From positions 38,759,756 through 38,823,755 of the forward strand of contig NC_081832.1 in NCBI RefSeq assembly GCF_030867095.1: DNA of 64,000 nt, in the 5' to 3' direction. Below the pieces are notes generated by a model. That model searched no databases and was not told the DNA's origin. It saw nothing but the letters and a program-made list of their open reading frames with translations. The translations under genes were made by a program, and so were the position numbers. Positions 10,498 to 21,469 of the stretch are shown one piece after another. The stretch comes from Alligator mississippiensis (lineage: Eukaryota; Chordata; Crocodylia; Alligatoridae). The number at the start of each line of letters is the position of its first letter. Position 1 is the stretch's first letter.

Positions 10498-12785
10498 AGA
10501 TTCATAGATGTTAGGGTCGGAAGGGACCTCAATAGGTCATCGAGTCCGACCCCCTGCATAGGCAGGAAAGAGTGCTGGGTCTAGATGACCCCAGCTAGAT
10601 GCCTATCTAACCTCCTCTTGAAGACCCCCAGGGTAGGGGAGAGCACCAACTCCCTTGGGAGCCCATTCCAGACCTTGGCCACTCGAACTGTGAAGAAGTT
10701 CTTCCTAACGTCCAGTCTAAATCTGCTCTCTGCTAGCTTATGGCCATTATTTCTTGTAACCCCCAGGGGCACCTGGGTGAGTAAAGCCTCACCAATTCCC
10801 TTCTGTGCCCCCATGATGAACTTATAGGCAGCCACAAGGTCGCCTCTCAGCCTTCTCTTGCCGAGGCTGAAGAGATCCAAGTGCCCTAGTCTCTCCTCAT
10901 AGGGATTGGACTGCAAGCCCTTAACCATACGAGTGGCCCTTCTCTGGACCCTCTCCACGTTATCCACATCCCTCTTGAAGTGCGGTGCCCAAAATTGCAT
11001 GCAGTATTCCAACTGCGGTCTGACCAGCGCCCGATAGAGGGGAAGTATCACCTCCTTGGATCTGTTCATCATGCATCTGCTGATGCACGATAAAGTGCCA
11101 TTAGCTTTTCTGATGACTTCGTCACACTGACGACTCATGTTCATCTTGGAGTCCACTAGGACTCCAAGATCCCTTTCCGCTTCCGTGCCTCCAAGCAGGT
11201 CATTCCCTAGGCAGTAGGTATTCTGGACATTTTTCCTCCCTAGGTGCAGCACTTTGCATTTCTCCTTGTTGATTTGCATTCTGTTGTTTTCTGCCCATAT
11301 GTCCAACCTGTCCAGGTCTGCTTGTAGTTGTTACCTGCCTTCTGGTGTGTCCACTTCTCCCCACAGTTTTGTGTCATCTGCAAACTTGGACAGAGTACAC
11401 TTCACTCCCTCGTCCAAGTCGCTGATGAAGACATTGAAGAGTATCGGTCCTAGGACCGAGCCCTGTGGGATCCCATTGCCCACACCCTTCCAGGTCGATA
11501 CCGACCTATCCACTATGACTGTTTGGGTATGACCCTCTAGCCAATTCGCCACCCACCGGACTGCGTAGTCATCTAAGTCACAGCCTCTTAACTTGTTCAC
11601 CAGTATGGGGTGGGATACCATATTGAAGGCCTTCCTGAAGTATAAGTAAATGATGTCTACCCCTACTCCTGCATCCAGGTGTTTTGTAAATTGGTCACAG
11701 AAAGAGACTAGATTAGTCAGGCATGATCTACCTGCTATCAACCCGTGCTGGTTTCCCCTCAGCATAATTTTTCTAGCCGGGCTCTCGCAAATGTGAGCCT
11801 TGATAATTTTTTCAAAGACTTTGCCAAGGATGGAGGTGAGACTGACTGGCCTATAGTTGCCTGGGTCCTCCTTCCTCCCCTTCTTGAAAATGGGGACCAC
11901 ATTGGCCCTTTTCCAGTTCTCTGGGACCTGGCCCATGCGCCATGAGCGTTCAAATATTCCTGCCAGTGGCTGTGCAGTGACGTCGGCCAGTGCCTTCAGC
12001 ACCCTTGGGTGGAGCTCATCCGGGCCTGCCGACTTAAAGGCATCCAGTTCCTTCATGTGCCTCTTCATCATCTCAGGGTCTACTCATGGTAGTCTGGCGT
12101 CTTGCTGCTGCCTCTCTACAATCCCAGTGAGAGCCTTGTCTTGCCTCTCGCTTAGGAACACTGAGGCAAAAAACTCATTGAGGAGTTCAGCCTTGTCCCC
12201 CCTGTTCATCACCAATTGCTTATGCCCATCTAGTAGGGGTCCTATTGCACCCTGGGTCTTCCTTTTACTCCCTATATATCTAAAAAACAATTTTTTGTTA
12301 TCCTTAACTTGGGATGCCATCCTCAGCTCCATGGTAGCTTTGGCCCATCTAACTGCCTCCTTACAAGCGCGAGCAGAGGAGGTATACTCCTCTTTAGTAA
12401 TCTCTCCCTGTTTCCACTTTTTATATGCCCCCCTTTTAGCCTGTAGACTGCTCTGGATTTCTATGGTCAGCCAGGGAAGCCTCTTGGCCCCTTTCCCCCT
12501 TTTTCCCCACATTGGGATCGTCTCCCTCTGTGCCCGAAGGATCATTTCCTTAAGGCACAGCCACCCTTCCTGGGCTCCCATCTCTTCAAAACTCTTACTC
12601 TGCAGTGCGTCCTTGACTAAATGCCTGAGTTCATTGAAGTCAGCTTTCCTAAAGTCTAGCACTTTCACCCTACTAGTTACCTTACCCACTCGATGTCTTA
12701 TGGTGAATTCTGTTATTTGGTGATCACTGTCCTCCAGGTGACCACCAATCTGTAGGTCCCCTACCATGTCATCCCCCATTGCCAA
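10498..12785 (-). pseudogene. CR1 ORF2, reverse-transcriptase part
   Basis: One minus-strand frame covers the linker (HRVGKVTSRVKVLDFRKADF), the fingers/palm region ([19 protein letters not shown]), [31 protein letters not shown], the catalytic FADDTKLWG and the C-terminal VRPQLEYC / VQRRATRMVKGL / RNNGHKLAESRF tail, ending LAGVI-stop at 10581. It is broken by an in-frame TGA at about 12075 (RLP*VDPEM) and another stop at about 11330 (EGR*QLQADL). The enzyme would copy CR1 RNA at a nicked target. The endonuclease lies upstream in another frame, so a frameshift separates the two domains. Confidence 0.85.
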
Positions 12786-12978
12786 TACCAGGTCCAGTAA
12801 GGCATTCCCCCTAGTGGGACCATGTACCTCCTGCGTCAGATGGAGGTCCTGTGCACAGGATAGGAAGCTGCATGAACGGTGGGACTTTACTGTCTGCGTC
12901 TCTCAGCAGATGTCTGGGTAGTTTAGGTCCCCTGTGACTACCACCTCCCTAGTTTTTATGGCCTCAGGAGCTGCAAAT

Positions 12979-13545
12979 CTAGTTCTTCCCCTTGTGTGGG
13001 GGTCTGTAGCAGACCCCTACCACCAAATCCCTTTCTCCTTGACCTCCATGTAACCTAACCCACAATCCTTCTACTTTCTCCTCCTCTGATTCCGTTTTGA
13101 TAAGGGTTGATGTATATCGCTCATTGACATAGAGCGCCACCCCTCCCCCTCTCTTTTCCACTCTATCCTTTCTATACAGTTTATAACCCTCAATGTGTAC
13201 CGCCCAGTCGTGGGAAGAATTCCACCAGGTTTCTGTTAGCCCTATTAAGTTGTAGGTGTTTTCTGCAAGCAGGAGTGCTAGTTCATCCTGCTTGTTCTCC
13301 ATGCTCCTAGCATTAGTGTATAGGCACTTGAGCCCTGTGACTGTCGCCTTTGTTGCCCCCCGGCTCTGATCCCCAAAGGGTCCCTTATTGCTAACCTGCT
13401 TATTGCTTACCTGTGGTGTACTGCTGGCCGCCCCATGGATTGCAGGTTCCCGATGTTCTCCTTCTTCAGGCTGGGCTGTCCTTGTGGGTAACACATGGTT
13501 TGGTGGTCCACGGCTTCCCCTGCCCTCATCATCCCCTCCCCGCAA
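12979..13545 (-). pseudogene. CR1 ORF2, apurinic-like endonuclease N-terminal part
   Basis: The minus-strand frame encodes an APE-type endonuclease start. It includes LKCLYTNARSM (the metal-site Asn motif), NLIGLTETWW (catalytic Glu), a GGGVALYV turn and a DLVVGVCYRPP strand, all standard CR1/L2-clade landmarks. It ends at a stop after PPHKGKN. The remaining endonuclease sequence (about 12785-12979) is frameshifted and stop-ridden, so the domain is inactive. Confidence 0.82.
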
Positions 13546-13552
13546 AATGAGC

Positions 13553-13900
13553 CTAGTTTAAAGCCCGCCAGAGGAGATCTGCCAACCTAGAAGAGAACAG
13601 ATGCTTACCTTTGGGGGACAGGTGAAGCCCATCCCAACTGAGCATGTCTCTCGTCGTGATATGCGGGTCATTGTCAAGGAAGCCGAAACCTGCCTCGAGA
13701 CACGATTGCTGAAGCCACCAGTTGGTCTCTCTAATGCAGTTCTCATGTTGTCTTCCATGTCCACTCACTGGTAGGACAGAAGAGAATACCACCTGTGCAC
13801 CTCTTTCCCTCAGCACGCCGCCCAGAGCATGGTAGTCCGTCATCAGGTGATCGGGGCTTCTCCTGGCCGCATCGTTAGTACCCACATGGACTAGATTCAT
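13553..13900 (-). pseudogene. CR1 ORF1, C-terminal SGNH-esterase domain
   Basis: The frame reads LVHVGTNDAARRS, then FSSVLPVSGH, and ends with DMLSWDGLHLSPKGKHLFSS and LLWRALN-stop. VGTND is the block III Asn motif and DGLHLS the Asp/His block of SGNH (GDSL-type) hydrolases, found in ORF1 of many CR1-clade LINEs. The preceding half, with the nucleophile-site Ser (GNSILRD), lies beyond the inserted CR1 at 14901-15431. ORF2 begins within about 10 bp downstream. Confidence 0.82.
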
Positions 13901-14845
13901 AGATTCATAGATGTTAGGGTCGGAAGGGACCTCAATAGATCATCGAGTCCGACCCCCTGCATAGGCAGGAAAGAGGGCTGGGTCTAGATGACCCCAGCCA
14001 GATGCATATCCAACCTCCTCTTGAAGACCCCCAGGGTAGGGGAGAGCACCACCTCCCTTGGGAGCCCGTTCCAGACCTTGGCCACTCGAACTGTGAAGAA
14101 GTTCTTCCTAATGTCCAATCTAAATCTGCTCTCTGCTAGCTTGTGGCCATTATTTCTTGTAACCACCAGGGGTGCCTTGGTGAATAAAACCTCACCAATT
14201 CCCTTCTGTGCCCCTGTGATGAACTTATAGGCAGCCACAAGGTCGCCTCTCAACCTTCTCTTGCGGAGGCTGAAAAGGTCCAGGTTCTCTAGTCTCTCCT
14301 CATAGGGCTTGGTCTGCAAGCCCTTAACCATATGAGTGGCCCTTCTCTGGACCCTCTCTACGTTATCCGCATCCCTCCTGAAGTGCGGTGCCCAGAATTG
14401 CACGCAGTACTCCAACTGCGGTCTGACCAGCGCCCGATAGAAGGGAAGTATCACTTCTTTGGACCTATTCGTCATGCATCTGCTAATGTACGATAAAGTG
14501 CCATTAGCTTTTCTGATGGCTTCGTCACACTGCCGACTCATGTTCATCTTCGAGTCTACTAGGACTCCAAGATCCCTTTCCACTTCCATGCCACCCAGAT
14601 GGTCATTTCCTAGGCAGTAGGTGTGCTGGACATTTTTCCTCCCTAGGTGCAGCACTTTGCATTTCTCCTTGTTGAACTGCATTCTGTTGTTTTCTGCCCA
14701 CTTGTCCAACCTGTCCAGGTCAGCTTGCAGCTGTTCCCTGCCCTCCGGCGTGTCCACATCTCCCCATAGCTTTGTGTCATCCGCAAACTTGGACAGAGTA
14801 TACTTCACTCCCTCGTCCAAGTCGCTGATGAAGTCCAAGTCGCTG
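13886..14845 (-). mobile_element. Younger 5'-truncated CR1 nested inside CR1 ORF1
   Basis: The 3' end is at 13886-13908 (AGATTCATAGATTCATAG) and the copy reads leftward to [19 protein letters not shown] at about 14840. Its frame is uninterrupted from there to LAGVI-stop at 13984. Removing it joins MIQPTDYYPMVVL on one side to VHVGTNDAARR on the other, restoring the continuity of the host CR1's ORF1 and fixing the insertion point. It belongs to the same subfamily as its host but is younger. Confidence 0.88.
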
Positions 14846-14859
14846 AGTACGACCATGGG

Positions 14860-15431
14860 GTAGTAATCGGTGGGCTGAATCATGGCCTGGATCATTCCCG
14901 TCACGTCCTGAAAATGGGTCCTCCCATATCTCTCAGGATGGAGTTGCCTATGATGATCACTCGATGCCTCCTTCTCTGGGTCTGCTTGGTTTCCTTGACC
15001 TGTTCGGAGCGTGGAGAGCGTGGCGTTCCTTCCTGCCCAGAGGTTTCCTCATCTCTTTCCATCTCCTGCAGCATCACCAGGGCCTCATACCTGTTCTCCA
15101 GTCGGACTGGAGGAACTGGTACTGGTATGCTGTGAGCAGCCCTGGTCCTGGATGTGACCATCTGCCACTCTGCCGTGGAGGGCACCTCCCAGGGTGCTTC
15201 TTCCTTGGGCACCTGGTCCTGCAGGGAAAGGAAATAACTGTCAATTTCATCCTCCGCCTCCCTGATCCCCCTCAGCCTGCTAACCTCCTCCTGGAGCTCC
15301 CTCATCTGCGCCTCCAGGGCCCTAAGACGGGCACCTGCAGGACAGGTGTGGGGGCCCCCAATCTCTGCCCCCCCTGGCCCTGCTGGGGATCCCCTGCAGG
15401 CCAGGAGGCAGGGGGACACCAGCCCTCCCAT
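14860..15431 (-). pseudogene. CR1 ORF1, N-terminal part
   Basis: From Met at 15431 the frame shows a Pro/Gly-rich lead, then a leucine-heptad segment (LRALEAQMRELQEEVSRLRG) typical of the ORF1 coiled coil, then an Arg-rich stretch and VIIIGNSILRDMGGPIF, the start of the SGNH domain. A one-base deletion in the TTC(C)AG run near 14908 shifts the frame. The other frame continues FQDVTGMIQAMIQPTDYYPMVVL to the nested CR1. ORF1 proteins bind the element RNA; this copy cannot. Confidence 0.78.
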
Positions 15432-15610
15432 GGGCTCAGTCTGGGTGGAGGCCTCAGACCAGCCCTGTCATATTTTATGAGACACCCACCTACAAATGTT
15501 ACAGCTGCTAGGAGCAGCAACCAGAGCAGGCAAAATATGGCAGCCCATTCTCCATAATCCTTCATTTGAATCAGTAGATGAAGTAACTCTGACTGTGCAT
15601 ACCCCTCTAG

Positions 15611-15783
15611 CAGGGCTGTCCTGGGAGGTGGGGGCGAATCAGGGTGACTGCCCTGGGCCCTGTGCTTTGGGGAGCCCTGCGGAGCCAGGCTGGGTTTGTG
15701 TCTGGCTGTGTGCTCCCCCCCGCATCTGGTCCCCGTACAGGCTGATTTGCCTCAGGCCCCTCACCATGCTATGGTCATCTCTG
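15611..15783. mobile_element. Small hAT MITE (CAGGGCTGTCC family)
   Basis: It begins CAGGGCTGTCCTGGG and ends TCATCTCTG. Flanking octamers are CCCTCTAG (15603-15610) and CTCTCTAG (15784-15791), 7 of 8 identical and matching the CTCTAGAG-like site preference of many hAT elements. Its left sequence, including GGGCCCTGTGCTTTGGGG, resembles the right half of the element at 49788-50075 read on the other strand. It has no coding capacity. Confidence 0.7.
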
Positions 15784-16079
15784 CTCTCTAGTATTCACTG
15801 CCAGTGAAGAGGTGGTTTGCTGGCAAGAATTTTAAAATGAATGCTGGTGAATGTTTGCAGAAATCAAATGAGCATTCCCACCAGAAACCTGCTATTGAGA
15901 GTTACCTTTATCTGACTGGGGAAGAAACGGACCACACAACCCTCTATCCCCTCAAACTGTTAAGAGAAAGAAAATAAAATGAAAGAAGAATGAATTTTCA
16001 ACATGGTGGCTTAGTAAGGGGGTCTAGGATCTGGACCAGTACCAGAGATGTAGAATGCATTTCTTAATGATCTGGAGGT

Positions 16080-16610
16080 CAAGTGAATATTTGCTTAGCA
16101 AATATATGTATAGTACGGAATTATTTAGCCTGATCATGTCCTCTGAGCATCATGAATATTTTCAGGATGACCTAATAAAGCTAGACAGTGGGGAACACAA
16201 TGGCCAATGATATTCAATGTGGACAGGTGCAAATAGTGCACACTGGAGGGAAGAGTACAATGAGCTCATCGGCACTGATGGGCTCTAAATTAAAACTAAC
16301 TGCATGAGACAGGATCAAGTCCTTGTAGATAGCTCAGTGGAAACATCTGTTCAATGGGTAGTAGTGGTTAAGAGTGCAATCAAAGGACCAAGCTGAGTGA
16401 AGACATACTGAATGTGGTTTAGCAGCATTAGATAAATAGATGACACAGCCTCACCAAAAGAATTTAGAAAGGGTGTAGAGAAGGACAATTAAAATTACTG
16501 GATGCATGGAAATAATTCCACACATGACATTAGAGATTAGAGTTTCTTAGCACAGGGAAGAGAAAAAAAAACAGGGACATAATAGAGTTATATTAAAATA
16601 AAACAGACAT
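16080..16610 (+). mobile_element. Very old CR1/L3-like LINE remnant
   Basis: Scattered in-frame words survive in + orientation: FNVDKCK (near 16210), LERV*RRTIKI around 16465-16495, and a trailing REEK block. The order matches the C-terminal part of a CR1/L3 RT ORF, but stops are frequent and identity is low. It is much older than the CR1 copies listed above. Confidence 0.5.
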
Positions 16611-17174
16611 GAATTAGTTGCCAAAATCCTGATAAGAAGCCCACTGAAGTCAAGGGGACTCTTTCTGATGACTTCAGAGGGCTGTGGATCAGACTCTAGC
16701 TGCTGTGCAAGATGTAGGAAGAAACCATCATCCCTATTGCACTGCCTTTGGTGAGAGGTTTGCCTCTTCCTTTAAAGCATTTAACAGTAAGCACTTCCAG
16801 AGATTAATTGGAACTCCAGACTGGCAAATCATGCATTATGATAGTCCCATGAGAATTAAAATCAGTCTTGGAGGCAGGGACCATGAGCAACTTGAAATCA
16901 TCCTAGCAAGGCACAGAGGAATCACAGGATGCAGCAAAACTGATGTGGGAAGAGGGGACTAGGTTACCCCCATCTGCTTACAACAGAGTCTTTACAACAC
17001 TGTGTAAAGTGGGGGGAGGGGTAGGGGGAAGCCAGGCAGATCCCTGCAGCCTCTGCTCAGCTCCAGCCAGGGAGCAGAGGGGAGGGGCCAGCTCTGCTGT
17101 GGAGCAGAGAGCCCAGCCCAGAGAGCATGCCAGGATGCTGGAGGAGTCTGATTTAACTTAAACCAGGAAGGGGT

Positions 17175-17364
17175 CTGGGACAGACATTGCATAAACCAGT
17201 TTGACCCAAATCAGTTAAGTCTGATACTACATTCAACCAGGTTTATCTCAAACTGGTTTCAGCCATTTTCAGACTGGCTTATGTGCACTGAACATCTGTT
17301 CTGTTACAGGTTTAAACCAGTTTCTGATGACTTAAACTAGTTTGTGTGTAATGCCTGTCCCTAG
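17175..17364. mobile_element. Possible MITE with imperfect terminal repeats
   Basis: The left side reads GGGACAGACATTGCATAAAC and the right side, reversed and complemented, reads GGGACAGGCATTACACACAA. Internal AAACCAGTTT/AAACTGGTTT motifs occur in both orientations. This looks like a short terminal-inverted-repeat element, but no convincing target duplication was found, so the superfamily is not assigned. Confidence 0.45.
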
Positions 17365-17569
17365 CCCTAAAGGTAACCAAAATGCATTATGAATACAATT
17401 TGTTATTGCTTCTGGGTGCTTCCAAACTGGATGTAAAAGGATTCTACCCTGGAAATGGAAACTTGAGAGACAACCAAACAAGGATTCAGAGCTTTTGTTA
17501 AGACTTACAGGAACAAGGTCAGTGCAGTAACAAAACAGAGCAAGGTGGTGTTGCCGCAGGGAGCTGGAA

Positions 17570-17860
17570 AGGCTTCTACAAGTGAGAAAGCAGGGCAATA
17601 AAACCAGGCTGTTTGCAATTCATTTAAATAGGCTGGGTATAAACAACCTCACAAGGAATAAACACTGCCTGAAGGGACTATCCAAAGAGCAATGGAAAAG
17701 CAATGAACAGCTGGTGCCCCATGGATTGCTGCTAGGCCTGCTTTTATTTAACAACTTTGTTAACAATCTGGAAAAAAGAGTGAGCGCACTGTCCTGGCAT
17801 TTACAGTTGATTTTGAATGGAGGGTCAGCACTAAGCAGGGCAAAACAATAACATCAAGTG
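17570..17860 (+). mobile_element. Old CR1/L3-like RT remnant
   Basis: An open frame includes VPHGLLLGLLLFNNFVNNLE, recognisable as a decayed form of the CR1/L3 motif [18 protein letters not shown] that precedes the catalytic FADD box; the FADD box itself is lost. The surrounding frame shows no other domain. It is a fossil, not a host gene. Confidence 0.55.
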
Positions 17861-17869
17861 GCCTAGGAA

Positions 17870-19260
17870 GATTAGGCACTTGGGCAGGATGTTTCAGTCA
17901 CTTTGGAGAAATACAGCTTGCGTGCCTGGGGAAACATAATTCAAAGCACGAACCACTGGTGAAAAGGAGAGACATGGAAGTCATGGATTATTGAGTAAGA
18001 GGAGACAGGAAATGACACGAGTTGGAAATGTGAGGTGGCTGTGGCTGGGTTGGACTATGTCATGGCTAGGGGAGAATCCATGTAGATTTTAATCACCCCA
18101 TCCCATGCTGAAGGGAGAAAAACGATGTTGGTGCTAGTGATGGTATTAACATGAGTTTGACAAGCGAAAATGGAGCCTACCCTTAAGTATATACTGTAGC
18201 CCTATAATGAAAGGTCTGTGATCAGCAAGAATGCTTAAAGAAACTGATCTCAAATGATCTAGTTGGGCTCTGCTAGAAGCCTTTTGTAGGCTTTGGTGCT
18301 TTGAAAATATTATGGCAGCCTTTGAATGAATCTTTCAATAAGATCCTCATTGTTCTGTAATTAAATGCTGATTTCCCTGGGTCTCAGCTTGCTGCACAGT
18401 CAGATCATGAAAGACCAGAAGGTGCAGTAATTTCCATTAGGGCAACCACTAGCAGCTTCCTAGGTAGAGCCTTATCTCCTGCTGCTAGTAGGGAGGATCC
18501 CTGTGGTTTTCTCATCTTATTCTGGATGTAACCAGGGAAAGTCTGATGGGATTCTTATGGGATAGCTTTTACCATGCTAGTGAGGGATATCGTAAAGCAC
18601 CAAGCCCTAAATATGGCCTCTGTGAGGAGGTAACATGAGTCACTTGCCAGGAACGTCATAATTCTATTTTGCATATACCTTCTTTTTAAATGAATACTAA
18701 ATGCAGACTGACAGGGTCCTTGATGGGATTTATATAATTTTCCAGAGAGAGAAAGAAACAGCTTGGTGGTTGCATTCATTGCCATTAAAACCTAAAGTTA
18801 ATTAGTGCTTAAGACCATGGTGATAAATGCTATATAAATGGCACCAGCCAGACAGCTTTGCCATCACCCAACAGGGACAAGAGCTGCAGCCCATGGCCAC
18901 CTTCATTCTGTGTTCTGGTTGCTGTGGCCTCAGCTTACAGGCACCTTTTCAGACAGGCGTTTGAGAACCTGCCTCTGAGTTGTGCAGGTGATTTGTCTCC
19001 CCTTTATAAAGGTAGCTTGACAGAAGCTTGTGTGCGTAGGCAAATCCTAGATAGTCAGCTGTGCAGCAAATGTGTGCAAGCAGCAACAGCGGGTACATCT
19101 AAACGGTGTCACTGTATGTACGGCAATGCCGTATATAGGGGCAAGGTCTTCATAGTGGTGCCTGTCCACCCCTTGCTGCGGCGGTCCCAGGGCAGGCTTG
19201 TCTTCGCAGGTCCACTGGAATGTGTGAAGGGACACAGGGAAAGGCTGCAGGCACCGAGAC
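17870..19260. other. Unassigned 5' flank of MTCL2
   Basis: No coding or repeat feature was recognised with confidence. Composition rises from AT-rich to GC-rich towards 19270, where the CpG island begins. Open frames extending through the island from this side are composition artefacts. Confidence 0.4.
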
Positions 19261-19635
19261 GCCCTTCCTTGGGGCTCGGTGCCTCCTGCATGTGCGAGGG
19301 CCTCGCTGCGGGCTGGAAGAGGCGCGGCTCTGTAGCCTCGGCTCTGCCCCGTTTCCGCCGCCGCCTGCCGGGATCCAGCCGCCTCTGTGGGCCCGCGCGG
19401 CTCGGGGAGGCAGCGGCTGAAGCCGACTCTGATCAGGGAGGAAGTCGATTGTGCTGCCCACAGCCAGAGCAAGCGGTCGTTTCTCCAAACAGCGGGGCGG
19501 GGCCGCGGGGAGCTCTGAAGGAGCCCGGCGCAGGGGTCGCTATTGCCTCGAGGATCCGCCCTCCCCGGCCCCCACCTCCTCCCTCCGCCTTTTGTTCCCA
19601 GCCCGGGCTCGGCTCGGCTCGGCTCGGCTCCGCGC

Positions 19636-19664
19636 GGGCGGGGCGGGGCGGGGCGGGGCGGGGC
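19636..19664 (+). promoter_or_regulatory. GC-box cluster
   Basis: Five overlapping GGGCGGGG units in a row, about 80-110 bp upstream of the MTCL2 ATG. Known Sp1-family binding consensus; occupancy is inferred. Confidence 0.65.
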
Positions 19665-19674
19665 CAGGCCGGGG

Positions 19675-19725
19675 ATGCTGCATCGCTGCGCCGCAGCCGG
19701 AGCGATGCGAAGCGAGGGGCGGTGA
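19675..19725 (+). other. Upstream ORF in MTCL2 leader (16 codons)
   Basis: ATG at 19675 opens a frame that includes a second in-frame ATG at 19705 and ends at TGA 19723-19725, 19 bases before the MTCL2 start codon. If the transcript starts at or before the GC boxes, ribosomes would meet this short frame first and might lower translation of the main ORF. Position and frame are seen; the effect is inference. Confidence 0.45.
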
Positions 19726-19744
19726 GAAGCGGCGGCCGCGCGAC

Positions 19745-20419
19745 ATGCAGGCGGAGGCAGAGACAGAGGCGGCGGCCGAGCCTCCCGCGCCGGCCCCCGA
19801 GAAAAAGAAGCTGCAGCGGGCGCCGTCGCCGGCCCGGCCCAAGGACGTGCCCGGCTGGTCGCTGGCGCGGAGCCGGCGCGGCCACCCCGGGGCGCTGGCG
19901 GGGAAGGCGGGCGCGGCCGGGCACTCGCGGCGGGCGGGCAGCGGCAAGGACGGGCGGCCCGACAGGAAGCCCAAGGCGCCGCAGCCGGTCGGGGCCGGGA
20001 AGGGGCCCGCGGGCCGCGCGGGGGCCAAGGCGAAGGGGCGGTGCCGGGCAGCCGGGGAGGAGCCGGCGGGAGCCGGCGGGCGGCCGCGGGCGGGCGCGCG
20101 GAGCTTGACGGACAGCAGCTCCGAGGCGTCGGACTGCAGCGGCGCCGACGAGGCACGGCTGTCGGCGCTGGGGCCGGGCGGCAGCGACCCCGACCCCGAC
20201 CCCGACTCTGGCAGCAGCAGCAGCAGCAGTAGCGCGGCCGCCCCGCCCGCCGTCTCCCCGCTGCCGGACGAGCCGTCGGCCGCCTCCATGGCCAGCAGCC
20301 GCCTGGCGCTCAGCGCCTCGCTCGCCTTCTCCGACCTCACCGAGGAGCTGCTGGACGCGGCGCACGACGGGCTGGCGCGGGAGCTGGACGAGCTGCGCTC
20401 CGAGAACGACTACCTCAAG
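19745..20419 (+). CDS. MTCL2: MTCL2/SOGA1 exon 1 (N-terminal coding exon)
   Basis: The ATG at 19745 (context GCGACATGC, purine at -3) starts 225 codons ending CTCAAG|GTGGGT, a good splice donor at 20420, phase 0. MTCL2 (SOGA1) is a large coiled-coil protein that binds microtubules and organises them at the Golgi; a fragment has also been linked to autophagy control. Residues 1-140 are low-complexity, basic and Pro/Ala/Gly-rich, with a RAPSPARP motif also typical of the MTCL family. Next come a Ser/acidic patch (SSSEASDCSGADE), a DPDPDPDS run and a Ser homopolymer (AGC repeat, about 20209-20232). Residues about 198-225 (LTEELLDAAHDGLARELDEL, then RSENDYLK) begin the coiled coil, which continues directly into exon 2. 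The frame is open upstream to 19451, but that extension has no conserved features. Assignment rests on the exon 1 to exon 2 junction and family recall; MTCL1 is the nearest alternative. Confidence 0.85.
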
Positions 20420-21469
20420 GTGGGTGCAGGCGGGGCCGCAGCGAGGGGAGGCGGCCGGGCCAGGGCGGAGCCCCCGGCGCTCCTGGTCGGCAGCAGGGCC
20501 TGGCGCGGAGGCCGCGGGCGGAGCGGGCCCGTGCGGGTGTAGCCTGGAGGCGCCGTTGCCGCGGCAACGCCCCGCACATCCTTGGGGCCCGGGTTGCTGC
20601 GCTCGGTCCTGCTGCTGCGCCCTCCTGCCTGTGCCTGGTGCAGTCCTGGTGTGTACCCACACCGTCTGGGCCCGCCGTGCCTGGGTGACCCAACACAGGT
20701 GCATCCAGTCTGCTGCCACCACTCCCCTTGCACTGAGGGACCAGTTTTCCAAATCCTGCGCTCTTCTGTTCCTTCGTCTTGTGCTGCTGACCTGGTGCTT
20801 CTGCTCCCTTCCGCCATCTCCCAGGCTTGCGTCTTTGCTGTCTTAACATGTTTTGAGACTGGCAATGAGCTGGTGCTTGGGGACGGCATGCAGTGTCTTT
20901 CAGTTGTGGGAGCTGCTCTGATTGTCTTTTAAAGAAGAAGGATAGGACTGTTGAGGGGCAAGCATTTCCTATCCCTAAATCACTAAAATACATGGTTTTG
21001 CATGAAGGTTTTCTGTGGCAGGTCTCTGACCTGGAGAACTGTATTATAAGCTTGGCCGTGTTTTGGAAAGCTCATTTTATATCTTGGCACTATTATTACT
21101 GGTGCCTCTGGTTGGAAGGCAGGCCCATTTTCAGGTACTGAGGCCAGAAGCTAGTAGATGTATTGCAAAATTAGTCCCGAAGGGAGCACTGTGCACAGGT
21201 AACATGCCTGCAGGTGCTTGCCAAGGCCCTTAACTGTAGTTCACAGCTGGTGTCCAAACCTTTGCCAGAATTGGCAGGAGCTTAAAGGCTTTGATTTACA
21301 ATAAGCTGAAAAGATATAGATGAGAACCCTATGGAATTTGAGAATGTATTTGAAAATAGTTCCTTTGCTACAGCTTAAACTATTACACACCAGATTTTCC
21401 CATGATCTTTCTGGTGACTAATGTGTATCTAGTAGGGATTAGGTAATTTATTAGGCCTGAGTAGTAGGA

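Larger units (their letters stand above)
10495..15560 (-). mobile_element. Nearly full-length CR1 LINE (minus strand), split by a younger CR1
   Basis: The 3' terminus is at 10495-10510 (TTCATAGATTCATAGATG) and the element reads leftward. From 5' to 3' it contains ORF1 (N-terminal part about 15431-14860; SGNH-hydrolase part 13900-13553) and ORF2 (endonuclease 13545-12979; linker and RT 12785-10510). A second CR1 (13886-14845) is inserted inside ORF1. The 5' limit is uncertain: sequence upstream of the first ORF1 Met (15431) merges into unrecognised DNA before the MITE at 15611. Stops and frameshifts in both ORFs make it inactive. Confidence 0.85.
19270..20600 (+). promoter_or_regulatory. CpG island promoter of MTCL2
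   Basis: CpG density rises sharply at about 19270 and falls after about 20600, centred on the first coding exon. No TATA box is visible. A tandem run of GGGGCGGGGC, the Sp1/KLF type of GC box, lies at 19636-19664, preceded by repeats of CTCGG at about 19606-19632. This layout is typical of a TATA-less housekeeping-type vertebrate promoter. Transcription probably starts within or shortly after the GC boxes, leaving a 5' UTR of roughly 80-110 bases; that start site is inferred. Confidence 0.75.

Noticed and set aside
19451..19744. N-terminal extension of MTCL2 to ATG 19451
   Set aside because: Frame is open, but it runs back through the GC-box promoter cluster and lacks conserved residues; ATG 19745 gives the RAPSPARP-containing N-terminus expected of the family.
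18858..20108. 416-codon + strand open frame through the CpG island
   Set aside because: GC-rich composition artefact out of frame with MTCL2 exon 1; Arg/Gly/Pro-only content after 19600 and no family resemblance.
19433..20752. 439-codon and 369-codon antisense open frames opposite exon 1
   Set aside because: Shadow frames of a high-GC coding exon; no domains.
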